Origin: Histidinibacterium aquaticum
Lineage (GTDB): Bacteria; Pseudomonadota; Alphaproteobacteria; Rhodobacterales; Rhodobacteraceae
Length of the DNA stretch: 64,000 nt
Assembly: GCF_008710275.1 (NCBI RefSeq)
Contig: NZ_VYQE01000002.1
Span: 731,522 to 795,521 of the forward strand
Direction: 5' to 3'
The translations under genes and the position numbers were made by a program. Each line of letters begins with the position of its first letter. Within the stretch, counting starts at the first letter, position 1. Shown here piece by piece: positions 18,209 to 27,973 of this stretch. The notes beneath the pieces were generated by a model. It was given only the letters and a program-made list of their open reading frames with translations. It searched no databases and was not told where the DNA came from.

Positions 18209-19090
18209 TTATGCGGCTCCCGCGACACGTTTCCCGACGACAACCCTGTCGCGGCCGTCGAGGTCCTGCACGATGCGAACTTCGCCGAGCCCCGCCTCCG
18301 CCATCATCGCCGCGACCTCAGCCCCCTGCGCCGCACCGATTTCTACCATCGCCCGCCCGCCGGGGGCGAGCCGCGCAGGCAATTCGGGAAGAATCTGGCG
18401 GTAAGCCTCGAGCCCGTCATCTCCGCCCACAAGCGCGCCCGGCGGCTCGTGGTCACGCACTTCCGGCTCGAGCCCGGACCAGTCGGCGCGGGTGATATAG
18501 GGCGGGTTCGAAACGATAAGGTCGAAGCCGCCGAAGCCCGGCTCCAGTGCCTTCTCAAGTGGCGTGAACCAGGAGCCCTTGAGCAGCACCGCCCGATCCT
18601 CGAGCCGCATCGCGTTGCGGTTCCACCAGGCCACCTCGAAGGCCGCGTCGGAAAGCTCGACACCGATGCCCCAGACCTCGTCGCGCCCCATCTCCGCCAT
18701 TTCCGCGAGCAGGGTCAGCAGGATGCACCCCGAGCCCGTGCCCAGATCGAGCACATGGCCGAAGGGCTCGGCCAGGGCCGCCTCGATCAGCGTCTCGGTC
18801 TCCGGCCTCGGGTCGAGGACGTCGGGCGTCACGATGAAACTGCGCCCGTAGAACTGCCGCCGCCCGGTGAGATGGGATACGGGCTCGCGCCTCAGCCGGC
18901 GGTCGACCAGCGCCCCGAAGGCCCGCTCGGTCTCCTCCTCGATGGGTTCGGCCAGCATCAGCGTCAGCCGGTCCGGCGGCACCCGCAGGACATGCGCCAG
19001 AAGCTTGCGCGCGTCGCGCCCGGGGTCCGGCAGACCGGCCGCGTCGAGGCGCTGCGTGGCGCGCGCCAGGACATCGCGCGCGGGTGTCAC
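18209..19090 (-). CDS. prmC: Release factor glutamine methyltransferase PrmC
   Basis: PrmC methylates the glutamine of the GGQ motif in release factors 1 and 2. The 293-residue protein has an N-terminal helical domain, PRPETE (94-99), the SAM-binding DLGTGSG (115-121) and the catalytic NPPY (195-198). It starts with GTG 19090, overlapping the prfA stop in GTGA, so it is translationally coupled to the gene for its own substrate. Confidence 0.95.
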   Translation of the reverse strand: MTPARDVLARATQRLDAAGLPDPGRDARKLLAHVLRVPPDRLTLMLAEPIEEETERAFGALVDRRLRREPVSHLTGRRQFYGRSFIVTPDVLDPRPETETLIEAALAEPFGHVLDLGTGSGCILLTLLAEMAEMGRDEVWGIGVELSDAAFEVAWWNRNAMRLEDRAVLLKGSWFTPLEKALEPGFGGFDLIVSNPPYITRADWSGLEPEVRDHEPPGALVGGDDGLEAYRQILPELPARLAPGGRAMVEIGAAQGAEVAAMMAEAGLGEVRIVQDLDGRDRVVVGKRVAGAA

Positions 19091-20142
19091 CCCTCCATCT
19101 CCGCGAGCTGCCGGGCCTGGGTCTCCGAGATCAGCGCATCGATCGTCTCGTCGAGGTCGCCCCCGAGGATCTCGGACAGCTTGTAGAGCGTGAGCCCGAT
19201 CCGGTGGTCCGTCATCCGCCCCTGCGGGAAGTTGTAGGTCCGGATCCGTTCCGACCGGTCACCCGATCCCACTTGCGCCTTGCGCGCGGCCGAGCGTTCG
19301 TCCGAGGCCTTCTGCCGCTCCATGTCGAAGAGCCGCGTCTTGAGCACCTGCAGCGCGATCTCGCGGTTGCGGTGCTGGGACTTTTCCGAGGAGGTCACGA
19401 CGATCCCCGTGGGAATATGCGTGATGCGCACCGCGGAGTCGGTGGTGTTGACGTGCTGCCCACCCGCACCGCTCGCGCGCATCGTGTCGATCCGCAGGTC
19501 GTTGGGCGCGATCTCGATGTCCACGTCCTCGGCCTCTGGCAGCACCGCGACGGTCGCGGCGGAGGTATGGATGCGCCCGCCGGATTCCGTCTCGGGGACG
19601 CGCTGGACGCGGTGCACACCGGATTCGTACTTGAGCCGGGCGAAGACCCCCTCCCCGGCCACGCGCACGACGGCCTCCTTCACGCCGCCGATCTCGGTCG
19701 CCTGTTCCTCGAGGACCTCGAATTTCCAGCCCTTCCGCTCGGCGTAGCGCGCGTACATGCGCAGCAGGTCTCCGGCGAAGAGGGCCGCCTCCTCGCCGCC
19801 CGTGCCGGGCCTTATCTCGATGAGGGCGGGCCGCGCATCGGCGCTGTCCCTCGGCAGGAGGGCGACCCGCAGCGCCTGCTCCGCCTCCGGCAGTTCGTCC
19901 TTGACCCGCTCGAGCTCTTCCTCGGCCAGTTCGCGCATCTCGGGGTCCGAGAGCATCGCCTCGGCCTCGGCCCGCTCGGCCTCGAGCGCGCGCCAGGCCT
20001 CGATCCGTTCGACCACCGGTTTCAGTTCGGAGTACTCGCGGGCAAGCGCCACCATCTCGGCCCCCGGCGCCCCTTCGGCCATCTTGGCCTCGAGGAACTG
20101 GTAACGGGACGTGATCTGGGCGAGCGTATCGGAGGGGATCAT
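19087..20142 (-). CDS. prfA: Peptide chain release factor 1
   Basis: RF1 ends translation at UAA and UAG. In this 351-residue protein the stop-codon recognition tripeptide is PET (183-185, the PxT position). The peptidyl-tRNA hydrolysis motif is GGQ (227-229), inside [10 protein letters not shown]. It is followed by prmC, which modifies that Gln, and preceded by a DUF1499 gene on the same strand with a 12-bp gap. Confidence 0.96.
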   Translation of the reverse strand: MIPSDTLAQITSRYQFLEAKMAEGAPGAEMVALAREYSELKPVVERIEAWRALEAERAEAEAMLSDPEMRELAEEELERVKDELPEAEQALRVALLPRDSADARPALIEIRPGTGGEEAALFAGDLLRMYARYAERKGWKFEVLEEQATEIGGVKEAVVRVAGEGVFARLKYESGVHRVQRVPETESGGRIHTSAATVAVLPEAEDVDIEIAPNDLRIDTMRASGAGGQHVNTTDSAVRITHIPTGIVVTSSEKSQHRNREIALQVLKTRLFDMERQKASDERSAARKAQVGSGDRSERIRTYNFPQGRMTDHRIGLTLYKLSEILGGDLDETIDALISETQARQLAEMEG

Positions 20143-20154
20143 CGCGGTGAGGTC

Positions 20155-20625
20155 TCAGGTTCCCGGACCGCGGTCAATGCTCTCGCGCAACCGAGCGAGC
20201 CAGTCCTCGGCCCGGGCCCGGTTCACCCCCATGTCGCCCTGCCCGAAACGCAGCCGGGCGAGGATGGCGATCTCCGTCCCCTCCTGCCCGGCATGCGCCG
20301 CGACTGTCGTGTAGTCGGGAAAGCCCATGATGCGCGAACGGGTCTCGTAGGTGATCCTTCCGGACTCCACGCTGCCTGCGAGCCGCTCCGTCCGCGGCGT
20401 GGCCAGCGCGATCTCGTCCAGCGCGGCGAGGACCTCCTCGGGGGATGCCTCGAAGACCGGCGGCGCGTCATCGCCGCCCGGCGCGATCTTCCAGCCGCCC
20501 TCACCGGGGGACGGCGTGGCGAAAGGGTCGGTATGCCAGCGCTCGGCATCGGTCGGCGCGAGGCGGACCCAGGCCATGAGCCCCGCCACGGCAAGCAGAA
20601 CGAGCGTGAGAAGAAGCCTGATCAT
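20155..20625 (-). CDS. DUF1499 domain-containing protein
   Basis: This is a 156-residue protein with one N-terminal membrane segment or signal anchor (LLLTLVLLAVAGLMAWV), followed by a DUF1499 domain. Visible family features are RLAGSVESGRITYETRSRIMG, FPDY and the Arg/Phe-rich SRLRFGQ-like strand. The function is unknown. It sits between the agmatinase-like gene (31 bp upstream) and prfA, all on the minus strand. Confidence 0.8.
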   Translation of the reverse strand: MIRLLLTLVLLAVAGLMAWVRLAPTDAERWHTDPFATPSPGEGGWKIAPGGDDAPPVFEASPEEVLAALDEIALATPRTERLAGSVESGRITYETRSRIMGFPDYTTVAAHAGQEGTEIAILARLRFGQGDMGVNRARAEDWLARLRESIDRGPGT

Positions 20626-20656
20626 GTCTATCCTTCAGATGGTTGCGACGCGTCGT

Positions 20657-21619
20657 TCAGGCGATCTCGGCCCGGGACCAGAGGGCGAGGCAGCAGAGCT
20701 CCAGCGCGACATGGGCCCCCGCGACCGCCGTGATGCCGCCTGAATCGTAGGGCGGAGAGACCTCCATGACATCCCCGCCCTTCAGATCGATCCCCGCAAG
20801 GTCCCGCAGAACGGCGGCCGCCTGCCACGAAGCCAACCCGCCCCAGACCGGCGTCCCGGTCCCGGGCGCGAAGGCCGGATCGAGCGCGTCGATGTCGAAG
20901 GTCAGGTAACAGGGTGCGCCGCCCACGACCTCCTTGATTTGCGCAGCCGCCCAATCCGCACTCCGCTCGTGGACCCGCCGCGCGTCGATCTGGTGCACCC
21001 CGAGCGTGTCCTCGCAAACCGTCCGGATCCCGATCTGCACCGACCGGGACGGCTCCACGAGACCAAGCTTCACCGCCTTGTACATGAAGGTGCCGTGGTC
21101 GATCCGGCCCATGTCGTCGTCCGCCCAGAGGTCGGAATGCGCGTCGAACTGGATCACCGACATCGGTCCGTACTTCGCCGCGAAGGCCTTGAGCAGCGGC
21201 AGCGTGACGAAGTGGTCGCCGCCCAGCGTCACGAGCGGCGCCCCGCCCGCGATCAGCCCCGCCGCATGCGCCTCGATCCGACCCGGTGTTTCGGGCACGT
21301 TGGCATAGTCGAAGGCCACGTCGCCCGCGTCCACGATCCGGAAATCGAGCGGCTGGAAGCCCCACCCGTGCGGCGGATCATAGGGCAGCAGCGCGGAGGC
21401 CTCCCGGATCGCCCGTGGCCCGAAGCGCGTGCCGGGCCGGTTCGTGACCGCCTGGTCGAAGGGCACACCGGTCACGACCAGGTCGGCCCCGGTCACGTCC
21501 TTCGTATAACGCCGCCGCAGGAAGGACGTCGCGCCGCCGAAGGTGTTCTCGTGCGCAGCGCCTTCACCCTTGCCGGTGAAGGCCAGATCGACCTGTGTCT
21601 TGGCATCTTCCAGCGCCAT
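20657..21619 (-). CDS. speB: Agmatinase / ureohydrolase family protein
   Basis: This 320-residue manganese ureohydrolase has metal ligands in GGDH (133-136), DAHSD (159-163) and DIDALDP (242-248). It matches the agmatinase subgroup, which yields putrescine and urea; guanidinobutyrase or guanidinopropionase activity cannot be excluded. ATG 21619 is chosen because the protein then begins at the ureohydrolase N-terminus. The frame runs on upstream opposite mazG, where it is not coding. mazG diverges 110 bp away. Confidence 0.85.
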   Translation of the reverse strand: MALEDAKTQVDLAFTGKGEGAAHENTFGGATSFLRRRYTKDVTGADLVVTGVPFDQAVTNRPGTRFGPRAIREASALLPYDPPHGWGFQPLDFRIVDAGDVAFDYANVPETPGRIEAHAAGLIAGGAPLVTLGGDHFVTLPLLKAFAAKYGPMSVIQFDAHSDLWADDDMGRIDHGTFMYKAVKLGLVEPSRSVQIGIRTVCEDTLGVHQIDARRVHERSADWAAAQIKEVVGGAPCYLTFDIDALDPAFAPGTGTPVWGGLASWQAAAVLRDLAGIDLKGGDVMEVSPPYDSGGITAVAGAHVALELCCLALWSRAEIA

Positions 21620-21730
21620 TCCGGCTCCTCTCACCCGTGCCGCGCCACTCTTTCCCGCCCGGCTCCCGGGCGCAACGCCCCACCCGAAGAACGCCATTGC
21701 GCCCGTCCGCCGGGGCGGTAGCCTCCGCCC

Positions 21731-22564
21731 ATGACCGACACCGCCTCCTCCGACGCCCTTGTCCACGACCCCAAGGGCGGCCTCCCCCGTCTCATCGAGA
21801 TCATGCGGCGCCTGCGCGACCCCGAGACAGGCTGCCCCTGGGACCTCGAGCAGGATTTCTCCACCATCGCGCCCTACACGATCGAGGAAGCCTACGAGGT
21901 TGCCGACGCCATCGACCGCGAAGCCTGGGGCGAGTTGCGCGGAGAACTCGGAGATCTCCTCTTTCAATCGGTCTTCCATGCCCAGATGGCCTCCGAGCGC
22001 GGGCTCTTCGACATCCATCAGGTCGCCGACACAATGTCGGACAAGATGGTCGCCCGGCATCCTCACGTATTCGGCGAGGAGAGCCGCGAGAAATCCGCCG
22101 AACAGCAGACCCGCGACTGGGAAGCCGTGAAGGCCGCCGAACGCGCCGCCCGCGACGAGACCCGAACGCTCGACGGCGTGGCGCTCGGACTGCCGGCCCT
22201 GCTGCGCGCGGTGAAGCTCCAGAAGCGCGCCGCGCGGGTGGGCTTCGACTGGCCCGAAACGGACCAGGTGCTCGACAAGGCCGCCGAGGAGATGCGCGAG
22301 CTGGTCGAGGCGCGCGACACCCTCGGTCCCGACGAGGTCGAGGAGGAAATGGGCGATCTCCTCTTTGTCATGGCGAACCTCGCGCGGCACCTCGGCGTGG
22401 AGCCGGAGGCGGCCCTGCGCCGGGCGAACGCGAAATTCACGCGTCGTTTCAACGCGGTGGAAGACGCTCTTGCCGCGAAAGGCCGCACCCCGCATCAAAG
22501 CGACCTCGCCGAAATGGATGCCCTCTGGGATGCCGCCAAGGCAGCCGAAAAGAAGTCCGACTAA
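21731..22564 (+). CDS. mazG: Nucleoside triphosphate pyrophosphohydrolase MazG
   Basis: This house-cleaning enzyme hydrolyses (d)NTPs to monophosphates plus pyrophosphate. The 277-residue protein has two MazG domains. The first carries GCPWD, EEAYEVADAI and ELGDLLFQ; the second carries EEMGDLLFVMANLARHL. It stands alone on the plus strand, divergent from the agmatinase gene. A compound hairpin follows its stop. Confidence 0.93.
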   Translation: MTDTASSDALVHDPKGGLPRLIEIMRRLRDPETGCPWDLEQDFSTIAPYTIEEAYEVADAIDREAWGELRGELGDLLFQSVFHAQMASERGLFDIHQVADTMSDKMVARHPHVFGEESREKSAEQQTRDWEAVKAAERAARDETRTLDGVALGLPALLRAVKLQKRAARVGFDWPETDQVLDKAAEEMRELVEARDTLGPDEVEEEMGDLLFVMANLARHLGVEPEAALRRANAKFTRRFNAVEDALAAKGRTPHQSDLAEMDALWDAAKAAEKKSD

Positions 22565-22606
22565 CTCTATCAAGTATTGACCCGAGCAAAACACTCGGGG
22601 ATAGAG
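22565..22606 (+). terminator. Compound inverted repeat between mazG and the iron-binding protein gene
   Basis: An outer pair, ctctat (22565-22570) and atagag (22601-22606), frames an inner pair, cccgag (22581-22586) and ctcggg (22594-22599), with a 7-nt loop. It starts directly after the mazG stop and lies about 35 bp before the next start codon. It lacks a T-tract. It could be a terminator for mazG or a leader structure or operator for the iron gene. Confidence 0.45.
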
Positions 22607-22640
22607 GCCCCCGACGAAAACCACGTTCGGGAGGATCCCA

Positions 22641-23645
22641 ATGACCCTGCGCACGACCCTGCTCGCCACCGCCGCCTCCGCCGTCGCGATGCCCGCGCTG
22701 GCCGAAGTGAACATCTACACCACCCGCCAGCCCGAGCTGATCCAGCCGGTGATGGAGGCCTTCACCGAGGAGACCGGTATCGAGGTCAACCTCGCCTACA
22801 TCGAGGAAGGCATCGTCGAGCGCCTCCAGGCCGAGAGCGAACGCTCCCCTGCCGACCTGGTGATGACCGTCGACATCGCCAACCTGAAGCAGATCGCCGA
22901 CGCGGGCGTGCTTCAGCCGGTCGAGAACGAGACGCTCATGGAAGCCGTTCCCGAGAGCCTGCGCTCGGACGAGAACCTCTGGTTCGGCCTGACGACCCGC
23001 GCCCGCATCGTCTACGCCTCGAAAGAGCGCGTCGAGGACGGCGAGGTGACCACCTACGAGGATCTCGCCTCCGACACCTGGGAAGGCCGCATCTGCACCC
23101 GCTCGGGCACCCACAACTACAACCTCGCCCTGCTCTCCGCCGTGATCGAGCACCACGGCGAGGAATACGCCCGCCAATGGGCGGCCGACGTGAAGGACAA
23201 CCTCGCCCGCCGTCCGCAGGGCAACGATCGCGCGCAGGTCCGCGCCATCTGGGCCGGTGAATGCGACATCAGCCTCGGGAACACCTACTACATGGGCCTG
23301 ATGCTCCGGAACGAAGAGCAGCAGGAGTGGGCCGACTCCGTGCGCATCGTCTTCCCCGAGTTCGAGGAGGGCGGCACGCACGTCAACATCTCAGGGGTCG
23401 GTCTCACCCAGTCCGCGCCGAACGAGGAAGAGGCGATCCAGCTGATGGAATACCTCGTCTCCCCCGGCGCGCAGGAGATCTATGCCGAGGTCAACAACGA
23501 GTACCCGGTACTCGAGAGCGCCGAGCCCTCCGATCTCGTGGCGAGCTGGGGCGAGTTCACGCCGGACGACGTGAACCTGGCCGATCTCGCCGACCACCGC
23601 GCCACCGCGCTGCGGATCATGGAAGAGGTCGACTTCGACGGCTGA
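22641..23645 (+). CDS. fbpA: Fe(3+) ABC transporter substrate-binding protein
   Basis: This 334-residue periplasmic binding protein has a signal peptide ending ALA (residues 1-21). The mature part opens with EVNIYTTRQPEL, as in FbpA/FutA proteins. The iron-coordinating tyrosine pair is visible in ISLGNTYYMG. GGGAGGATCCC just upstream gives a good ribosome binding site. No permease or ATPase gene is adjacent, so the membrane part must be encoded elsewhere. A strong terminator follows at 23664-23695. Confidence 0.88.
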   Translation: MTLRTTLLATAASAVAMPALAEVNIYTTRQPELIQPVMEAFTEETGIEVNLAYIEEGIVERLQAESERSPADLVMTVDIANLKQIADAGVLQPVENETLMEAVPESLRSDENLWFGLTTRARIVYASKERVEDGEVTTYEDLASDTWEGRICTRSGTHNYNLALLSAVIEHHGEEYARQWAADVKDNLARRPQGNDRAQVRAIWAGECDISLGNTYYMGLMLRNEEQQEWADSVRIVFPEFEEGGTHVNISGVGLTQSAPNEEEAIQLMEYLVSPGAQEIYAEVNNEYPVLESAEPSDLVASWGEFTPDDVNLADLADHRATALRIMEEVDFDG

Positions 23646-23663
23646 GGCCACAGGCAACCAGCA

Positions 23664-23695
23664 AGGGGGTGTCCGGAAACGGGCACCCCTTTTTC
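23664..23695 (+). terminator. Rho-independent terminator after fbpA
   Basis: ggggtgtcc (23666-23674) pairs with gggcacccc (23681-23689), with one G-U pair and a six-base loop, followed at once by ttttt. It lies 20 bp after the fbpA stop. This is a textbook intrinsic terminator. Confidence 0.88.
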
Positions 23696-23765
23696 GTTTC
23701 TGGTGCCGCTAGACCGGCTACTTGCGTTGTTGGAAGCGGCTCCGGCCCGGGTTATCTCGGCTCTC

Positions 23766-24737
23766 ATGCCAGACTGCATCCTCTTCGCCTATCCGCTCGA
23801 CGGCGACCCGCCGCGCCGCCTGACCGAATCCCACGAGATCGCGCAGGGCCTTGCCGCGCCGGAGCCGGTCTGGATCCACATGGCCTTCGACGATCCCGGC
23901 ACGGCGCCCTGGATCGAGGAGAACCTCGCCTATCTCCCCGAAGCCGCGCGCGAGGCGCTGCTCGCCGGCGAGACGCGGCCGCGCGCCAACGTGGTAGGCG
24001 ATGGCGTGCTGGTCATTCTCCGCGGGGTGAACCTCAATCCGGGGGCCGAGCCCGAGGACATGGTCTCGGTCCGGCTCTGGGTCGAGGACGGTCGCATCAT
24101 CTCGATCTCGCGCCGCCCGCTGGTGAGCATCTCGGAGCTGTCCGACGAGATCGCCGCGGGGCTCGGGCCGCGGCGGGCGGGAGATCTGCTCTGCGCCCTG
24201 ATCGACCGGATCAACGCGCGGATCGACGACTACCTCACCACGCTCGACGAAGAGGGGACTCGGCTCGAGGCCGAGGTCCTGCGCGAGCCCGACAAGACGC
24301 TGCGTGCCCGGGTGACCGATATGCGCGGAGAACTGGTCGACGTTCGCCGGTTCATGCTGCCGCAACGCGAGGCGGTCGGCCGCCTCTCCCGGGGCGGAGC
24401 CGCCGTGCTGACCGAGGAGGACACGGGGCGGCTCGGCGAGGATCACGACCGGCTCCAGCGCGCGGTCGAGGAAGCGGAATCACTGCGGGACCGGATGGTC
24501 GTCGTCTCCGACGAACTGACCACCGCGCTCTCGGACCGGTTGAACCGCAACCTCTACCTGCTCTCGATGATCTCCGCGATTTTCCTGCCCCTCGGCGTGT
24601 TGACCGGTCTCATGGGGATCAACCTCGCCGGGATGCCGGGCGCCGAGTGGCCGCCCGCCTTCTGGGTCTTTACCGGGCTGCTGGTGGTGATCGTGATCCT
24701 GCAGGTCGCCGTGCTGCGCGCCTTGAAATGGCTTTGA
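23766..24737 (+). CDS. zntB: CorA-family transporter, ZntB-like
   Basis: This is a 323-residue inner-membrane metal ion transporter. A long cytoplasmic alpha/beta domain and a coiled-coil stalk (rich in Arg, Glu, Asp) lead to two C-terminal membrane helices. The pore motif after helix one is GINLAG instead of the GMN of CorA magnesium channels. That variant and the overall length fit ZntB, a zinc transporter. ATG 23766 is preferred over the upstream GTG 23703 because CorA-type homology begins at MPDCILFAYPLDG. Confidence 0.85.
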   Translation: MPDCILFAYPLDGDPPRRLTESHEIAQGLAAPEPVWIHMAFDDPGTAPWIEENLAYLPEAAREALLAGETRPRANVVGDGVLVILRGVNLNPGAEPEDMVSVRLWVEDGRIISISRRPLVSISELSDEIAAGLGPRRAGDLLCALIDRINARIDDYLTTLDEEGTRLEAEVLREPDKTLRARVTDMRGELVDVRRFMLPQREAVGRLSRGGAAVLTEEDTGRLGEDHDRLQRAVEEAESLRDRMVVVSDELTTALSDRLNRNLYLLSMISAIFLPLGVLTGLMGINLAGMPGAEWPPAFWVFTGLLVVIVILQVAVLRALKWL

Positions 24738-24803
24738 CCGTCGGCGGACGCAGGCCGGGCTCAATCCCGGCCAAATACATTAAATTACAATGACTTAACT
24801 AAC

Positions 24804-24819
24804 CGTCCAATTTTGGACG
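24804..24819. terminator. Short palindrome between convergent zntB and ABC-F genes
   Basis: cgtccaa (24804-24810) and ttggacg (24813-24819) form an AT-cored palindrome. It is directly next to the stop codon of the minus-strand ABC-F gene, in an AT-rich spacer unlike the surroundings. As RNA it would form a 6-bp stem. It may serve as a shared terminator; the evidence is modest. Confidence 0.4.
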
Positions 24820-26649
24820 CTATGATGCCTCGGCCTTTTCCTCGAGCTCGAGCCACTCCTCCTCTGCCGCCGAAAGCCGGGCCTGCCGCTCCTCCAGCGC
24901 CTCGGTCGCCTTGCGGAACTTGACCGGTTCGCGGCTGAAGAGCTCTGGATCGGCCAGCAGGGCCTCCAGCTTGGAAATCTCCGCGCCGATCCGGTCGATC
25001 ACCCCGGGCAGCTCCTCCAGCCTGTGCCGCTCGGTGAAGCTCAGGCCGCCCTTCGCCGGTTTGGCGGGCGCGGGCTTCGCCGCCGGTTTCGCCGCGGGCT
25101 TGGCCGGCTCCTTCGCAGCCTTGCCTGTCGAGCCGGAGGCCTCCCCGCGCTGAGCCTGCATGTCGGTCCAGCCGCCGGCATAGATCGTCGTCCGCCCGTT
25201 CCCCTCCATCGCGACGGAGGTCGTGGCGACTCTGTCCAGGAAGTCCCGGTCGTGGCTCACGAGAAGCACGGTCCCGTCGTAGTCCCCCAGCAGGTCCTGC
25301 AGCAGGTCGAGCGTCTCGATGTCGAGATCGTTGGTCGGCTCGTCGAGCACCAGCAGGTTCGATTCCCGCGCCATGATCCGTGCGAGCAGCAGCCGCGCCC
25401 GCTCTCCGCCCGAGAGCGACCGGACCGGCGCCCGCGCCTGTGCCTCGTCGAAGAGGAAATCCTTGAGGTAGCCCACGACGTGCCTCGGGGTGCCACGGAC
25501 CATCACCTGGTCGGCCTGCCCGGAGACGCGCATCTCCGCGTCGCCCGTCAGGTTCTCCCAGAGGGAGGCCTCCGGATCGAGCTTCGCCCGTGCCTGGTCG
25601 AAGACCGCGATCTGCAGGTTGGTGCCGTGACGGACAGAACCCGCGTCCGGCTCCACCTCGCCCAGAAGCATCTTGATGAGGGTCGTCTTGCCGACGCCGT
25701 TCGGCCCCACGAAGGCGACCCGGTCCCCGCGCTGGACGGTCAGGTCGAAGCCCGAGACGATCGGCTTGCCCTCGTAGGTCTTGGCGAGCCCCTCGGCGAC
25801 GATGACCTTCTTGCCCGACTTCGGCCCCTCGTCGAGCGCCATGGCCGCCGCGCCCTGGCGCCGGATCATCGCGGCACGCTCGGCGCGGAGGTCCTGGAGC
25901 GCGCGAAGCCGGCCCTGGTTGCGCTTGCGCCGTGCGGAGATGCCCTCGACCGCCCAGCGACCCTCGGCCTTGATCCGGCGGTCCATCTTGTGGCGCTGCT
26001 GATCCTCTTCGTCCCAGAGCTTGTCGCGCCAGTCCTCGAAGGCCTCGAAACCCCGCTCCTGGCGGCGCACCTGTCCGCGGTCGATCCAGAGCGTCGCGCG
26101 AGTCAGGGCCCGGAGAAAGGCGCGGTCGTGCGAGATGACAATGAAGGCTGCGCGAGTCTGGCGTAGCTCTCGCTCAAGCCACTGCACCGCCTCGATATCG
26201 AGGTGGTTCGTGGGCTCGTCCAGAAGCATGAGGTCCGGGGCCTCGGCCATGAGCTTGGCGAGTGCGGCCCGCCGCCGCTCGCCGCCGGAGGCATGCTCGA
26301 CGGGACGCTCCGGGTCGAACTTCAGGCCCTCGGCCACCGCCTCCACGCGCCAGGCCTCGGAGGGGTCGAGCCCGCTGGCGGCATAGTCGCCCAGCGTCGC
26401 GCAGCCCTCCATGCCGGGCTCCTGCTCCATGTAGCCGACTGACGTCCCGGGCGAGGTCACGACTTCGCCGGTGTCGGGCTCCACGAGCCCGCCCATGACC
26501 CGCATGAGCGTCGACTTGCCCGAGCCGTTGCGGCCGACGAGCGCCACCCGGTCGCCGGGCTGCACCACGAGCGAGAGGTCTGTGAAGACGGGATTTCCCC
26601 CGAAAGTGAGGGAGAGATCCGTGAGCTGAAGGAGAGGAGGCGTGGCCAT
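24820..26649 (-). CDS. ABC-F family ATP-binding protein (Uup-like)
   Basis: This 609-residue soluble protein has two ABC cassettes and no membrane domain. Cassette one has Walker A GRNGSGKST and signature ASGGERRR; cassette two has GPNGVGKTT and LSGGERARLLL. Both keep DEPTNHLD/DEPTNDLD Walker B regions. The cassettes are joined by the charged ABC-F linker. The C-terminus carries an Ala/Pro/Lys-rich tether and a coiled coil, as in Uup. ABC-F proteins act at ribosomes or on nucleic acids rather than as transporters. Uup is the best match by layout. Confidence 0.9.
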   Translation of the reverse strand: MATPPLLQLTDLSLTFGGNPVFTDLSLVVQPGDRVALVGRNGSGKSTLMRVMGGLVEPDTGEVVTSPGTSVGYMEQEPGMEGCATLGDYAASGLDPSEAWRVEAVAEGLKFDPERPVEHASGGERRRAALAKLMAEAPDLMLLDEPTNHLDIEAVQWLERELRQTRAAFIVISHDRAFLRALTRATLWIDRGQVRRQERGFEAFEDWRDKLWDEEDQQRHKMDRRIKAEGRWAVEGISARRKRNQGRLRALQDLRAERAAMIRRQGAAAMALDEGPKSGKKVIVAEGLAKTYEGKPIVSGFDLTVQRGDRVAFVGPNGVGKTTLIKMLLGEVEPDAGSVRHGTNLQIAVFDQARAKLDPEASLWENLTGDAEMRVSGQADQVMVRGTPRHVVGYLKDFLFDEAQARAPVRSLSGGERARLLLARIMARESNLLVLDEPTNDLDIETLDLLQDLLGDYDGTVLLVSHDRDFLDRVATTSVAMEGNGRTTIYAGGWTDMQAQRGEASGSTGKAAKEPAKPAAKPAAKPAPAKPAKGGLSFTERHRLEELPGVIDRIGAEISKLEALLADPELFSREPVKFRKATEALEERQARLSAAEEEWLELEEKAEAS

Positions 26650-26708
26650 GCGCGCGACTTAGGCAATGGCGCGGGCCGCGGCAAGCCACGCGATCGATGC
26701 CGGCCGCC

Positions 26709-27953
26709 CTACCCCTCCGGCCCGGCGTAGGCCCCGGCCGTATCGGGGAACATCGCCTTGATGATCTTCATGTGGCTGATGTCGACCGTCGCATCCATGT
26801 GCAGGAAGATCGCGGCATCCCGGAAGAGCTTCTCGACGCCGTTCTCCAGCATCGCGCCGTGACCGCCGTGCAGCTCCAGCATGTGCTGGGCAACCTTCAT
26901 GATCTCTTCCGAAGCATAGACCTTGGCCATGTTGCAGAGGATGTCGGCATCAGCGTGCCGCTCGTCGACTGCCCTGGACGCCCGCTCGACGAGCGAGCGA
27001 ACCGCCTCGATGCGCGTCGCCATGTCGGCGAGCCGGATGGCGACGGCCTGGTGCTTGATGAGGATGCGGCCGCCCTGGACGTGCTGCTGCACGAAGTCGG
27101 AGGTCCGCTCGAAACAGGCGACGCCGACCCCGAGGTTCTTTGCCGCCTGGATGATCTTGCCGGCGCGGAAATACTTTCCGGCGCCCCCCATGGCGGCGTC
27201 TCTGACCAGCAGGTGTTTCGCCGGAAGGCGGCAGTCCTCGAGAAGCAGTTCCCCGTTGTTCATGAAACGGCAGCCGACGGTCTCGTTGCACTTGGTGATC
27301 GTCAGACCGGGCCAGTCGCGCGGAACGATGAAGCTTGAGGTGCCCTGCAGCATTCCCTTCGTGCGGTCGGTGTTGGCGTAGATGACGTAGAGGCTCGCGT
27401 CGTAGCCGTTCGAGATGTAATGCTTGCGTCCGTTCAGCACCCACTCGTCGCCGTCCTGCACCGCGGTCGTCTGCATCGCGGCCTCGGGGACATTGTAGGG
27501 CAGCCAGCGGTCGGACGCGCCGCGCGGCTCGGTCAGGGCGTGGGCCAGGAGGAACTGCGGGTCTGCGCGCAGGCGGGGGAACCACTCGTTGAGCATCTCT
27601 TTCGAGGCCAGCTCACGCAGCAGGATCGCGACTTTCCAGTTCTGCACCAGCTTGTCGGCCAGGCCCGAGTCGCCGCGGGCGACCTCCTCGGCGATCAGCG
27701 CGAAGGTGCGCACCTCGGTCTCCTCGTCGAGGTCGAACCCGCCGAACTCCTCGGGCACGCCGAGGGTCCGGACCCCGATCTCTTCGGCGCCCTCGAGAAT
27801 CGAGGCCGGCAGACGCTCGCCGGGGCTCATGTCCCATTCCTTGCGCCAGTTCTGCCGGATGAAGGGCGTCACGACGTCGTCGACGAAGGCCCTGCAGCTG
27901 TCGCGCATGAGACGCTGCTCTTCGGTCAACGACCCGTCGTCTGCGTAGATCAT
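26709..27953 (-). CDS. Acyl-CoA dehydrogenase family protein
   Basis: This FAD-dependent dehydrogenase has 414 residues. The N-terminal helical domain, the middle beta domain (HALTEPRGASDR, then VLNGRKHYISNG) and the C-terminal helical domain with QMLELHGGHGAM-like sequence (AQHMLELHGGHGAM) are all present. The substrate chain is unknown. ATG 27953 follows the marR stop by 20 bp on the same strand, so the two genes are probably cotranscribed and the enzyme is likely under control of that regulator. The last gene of the ABC-F block lies downstream after 59 bp. Confidence 0.9.
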   Translation of the reverse strand: MIYADDGSLTEEQRLMRDSCRAFVDDVVTPFIRQNWRKEWDMSPGERLPASILEGAEEIGVRTLGVPEEFGGFDLDEETEVRTFALIAEEVARGDSGLADKLVQNWKVAILLRELASKEMLNEWFPRLRADPQFLLAHALTEPRGASDRWLPYNVPEAAMQTTAVQDGDEWVLNGRKHYISNGYDASLYVIYANTDRTKGMLQGTSSFIVPRDWPGLTITKCNETVGCRFMNNGELLLEDCRLPAKHLLVRDAAMGGAGKYFRAGKIIQAAKNLGVGVACFERTSDFVQQHVQGGRILIKHQAVAIRLADMATRIEAVRSLVERASRAVDERHADADILCNMAKVYASEEIMKVAQHMLELHGGHGAMLENGVEKLFRDAAIFLHMDATVDISHMKIIKAMFPDTAGAYAGPEG

Positions 27954-27973
27954 GTGTATCCTCCCAGTGTCGG

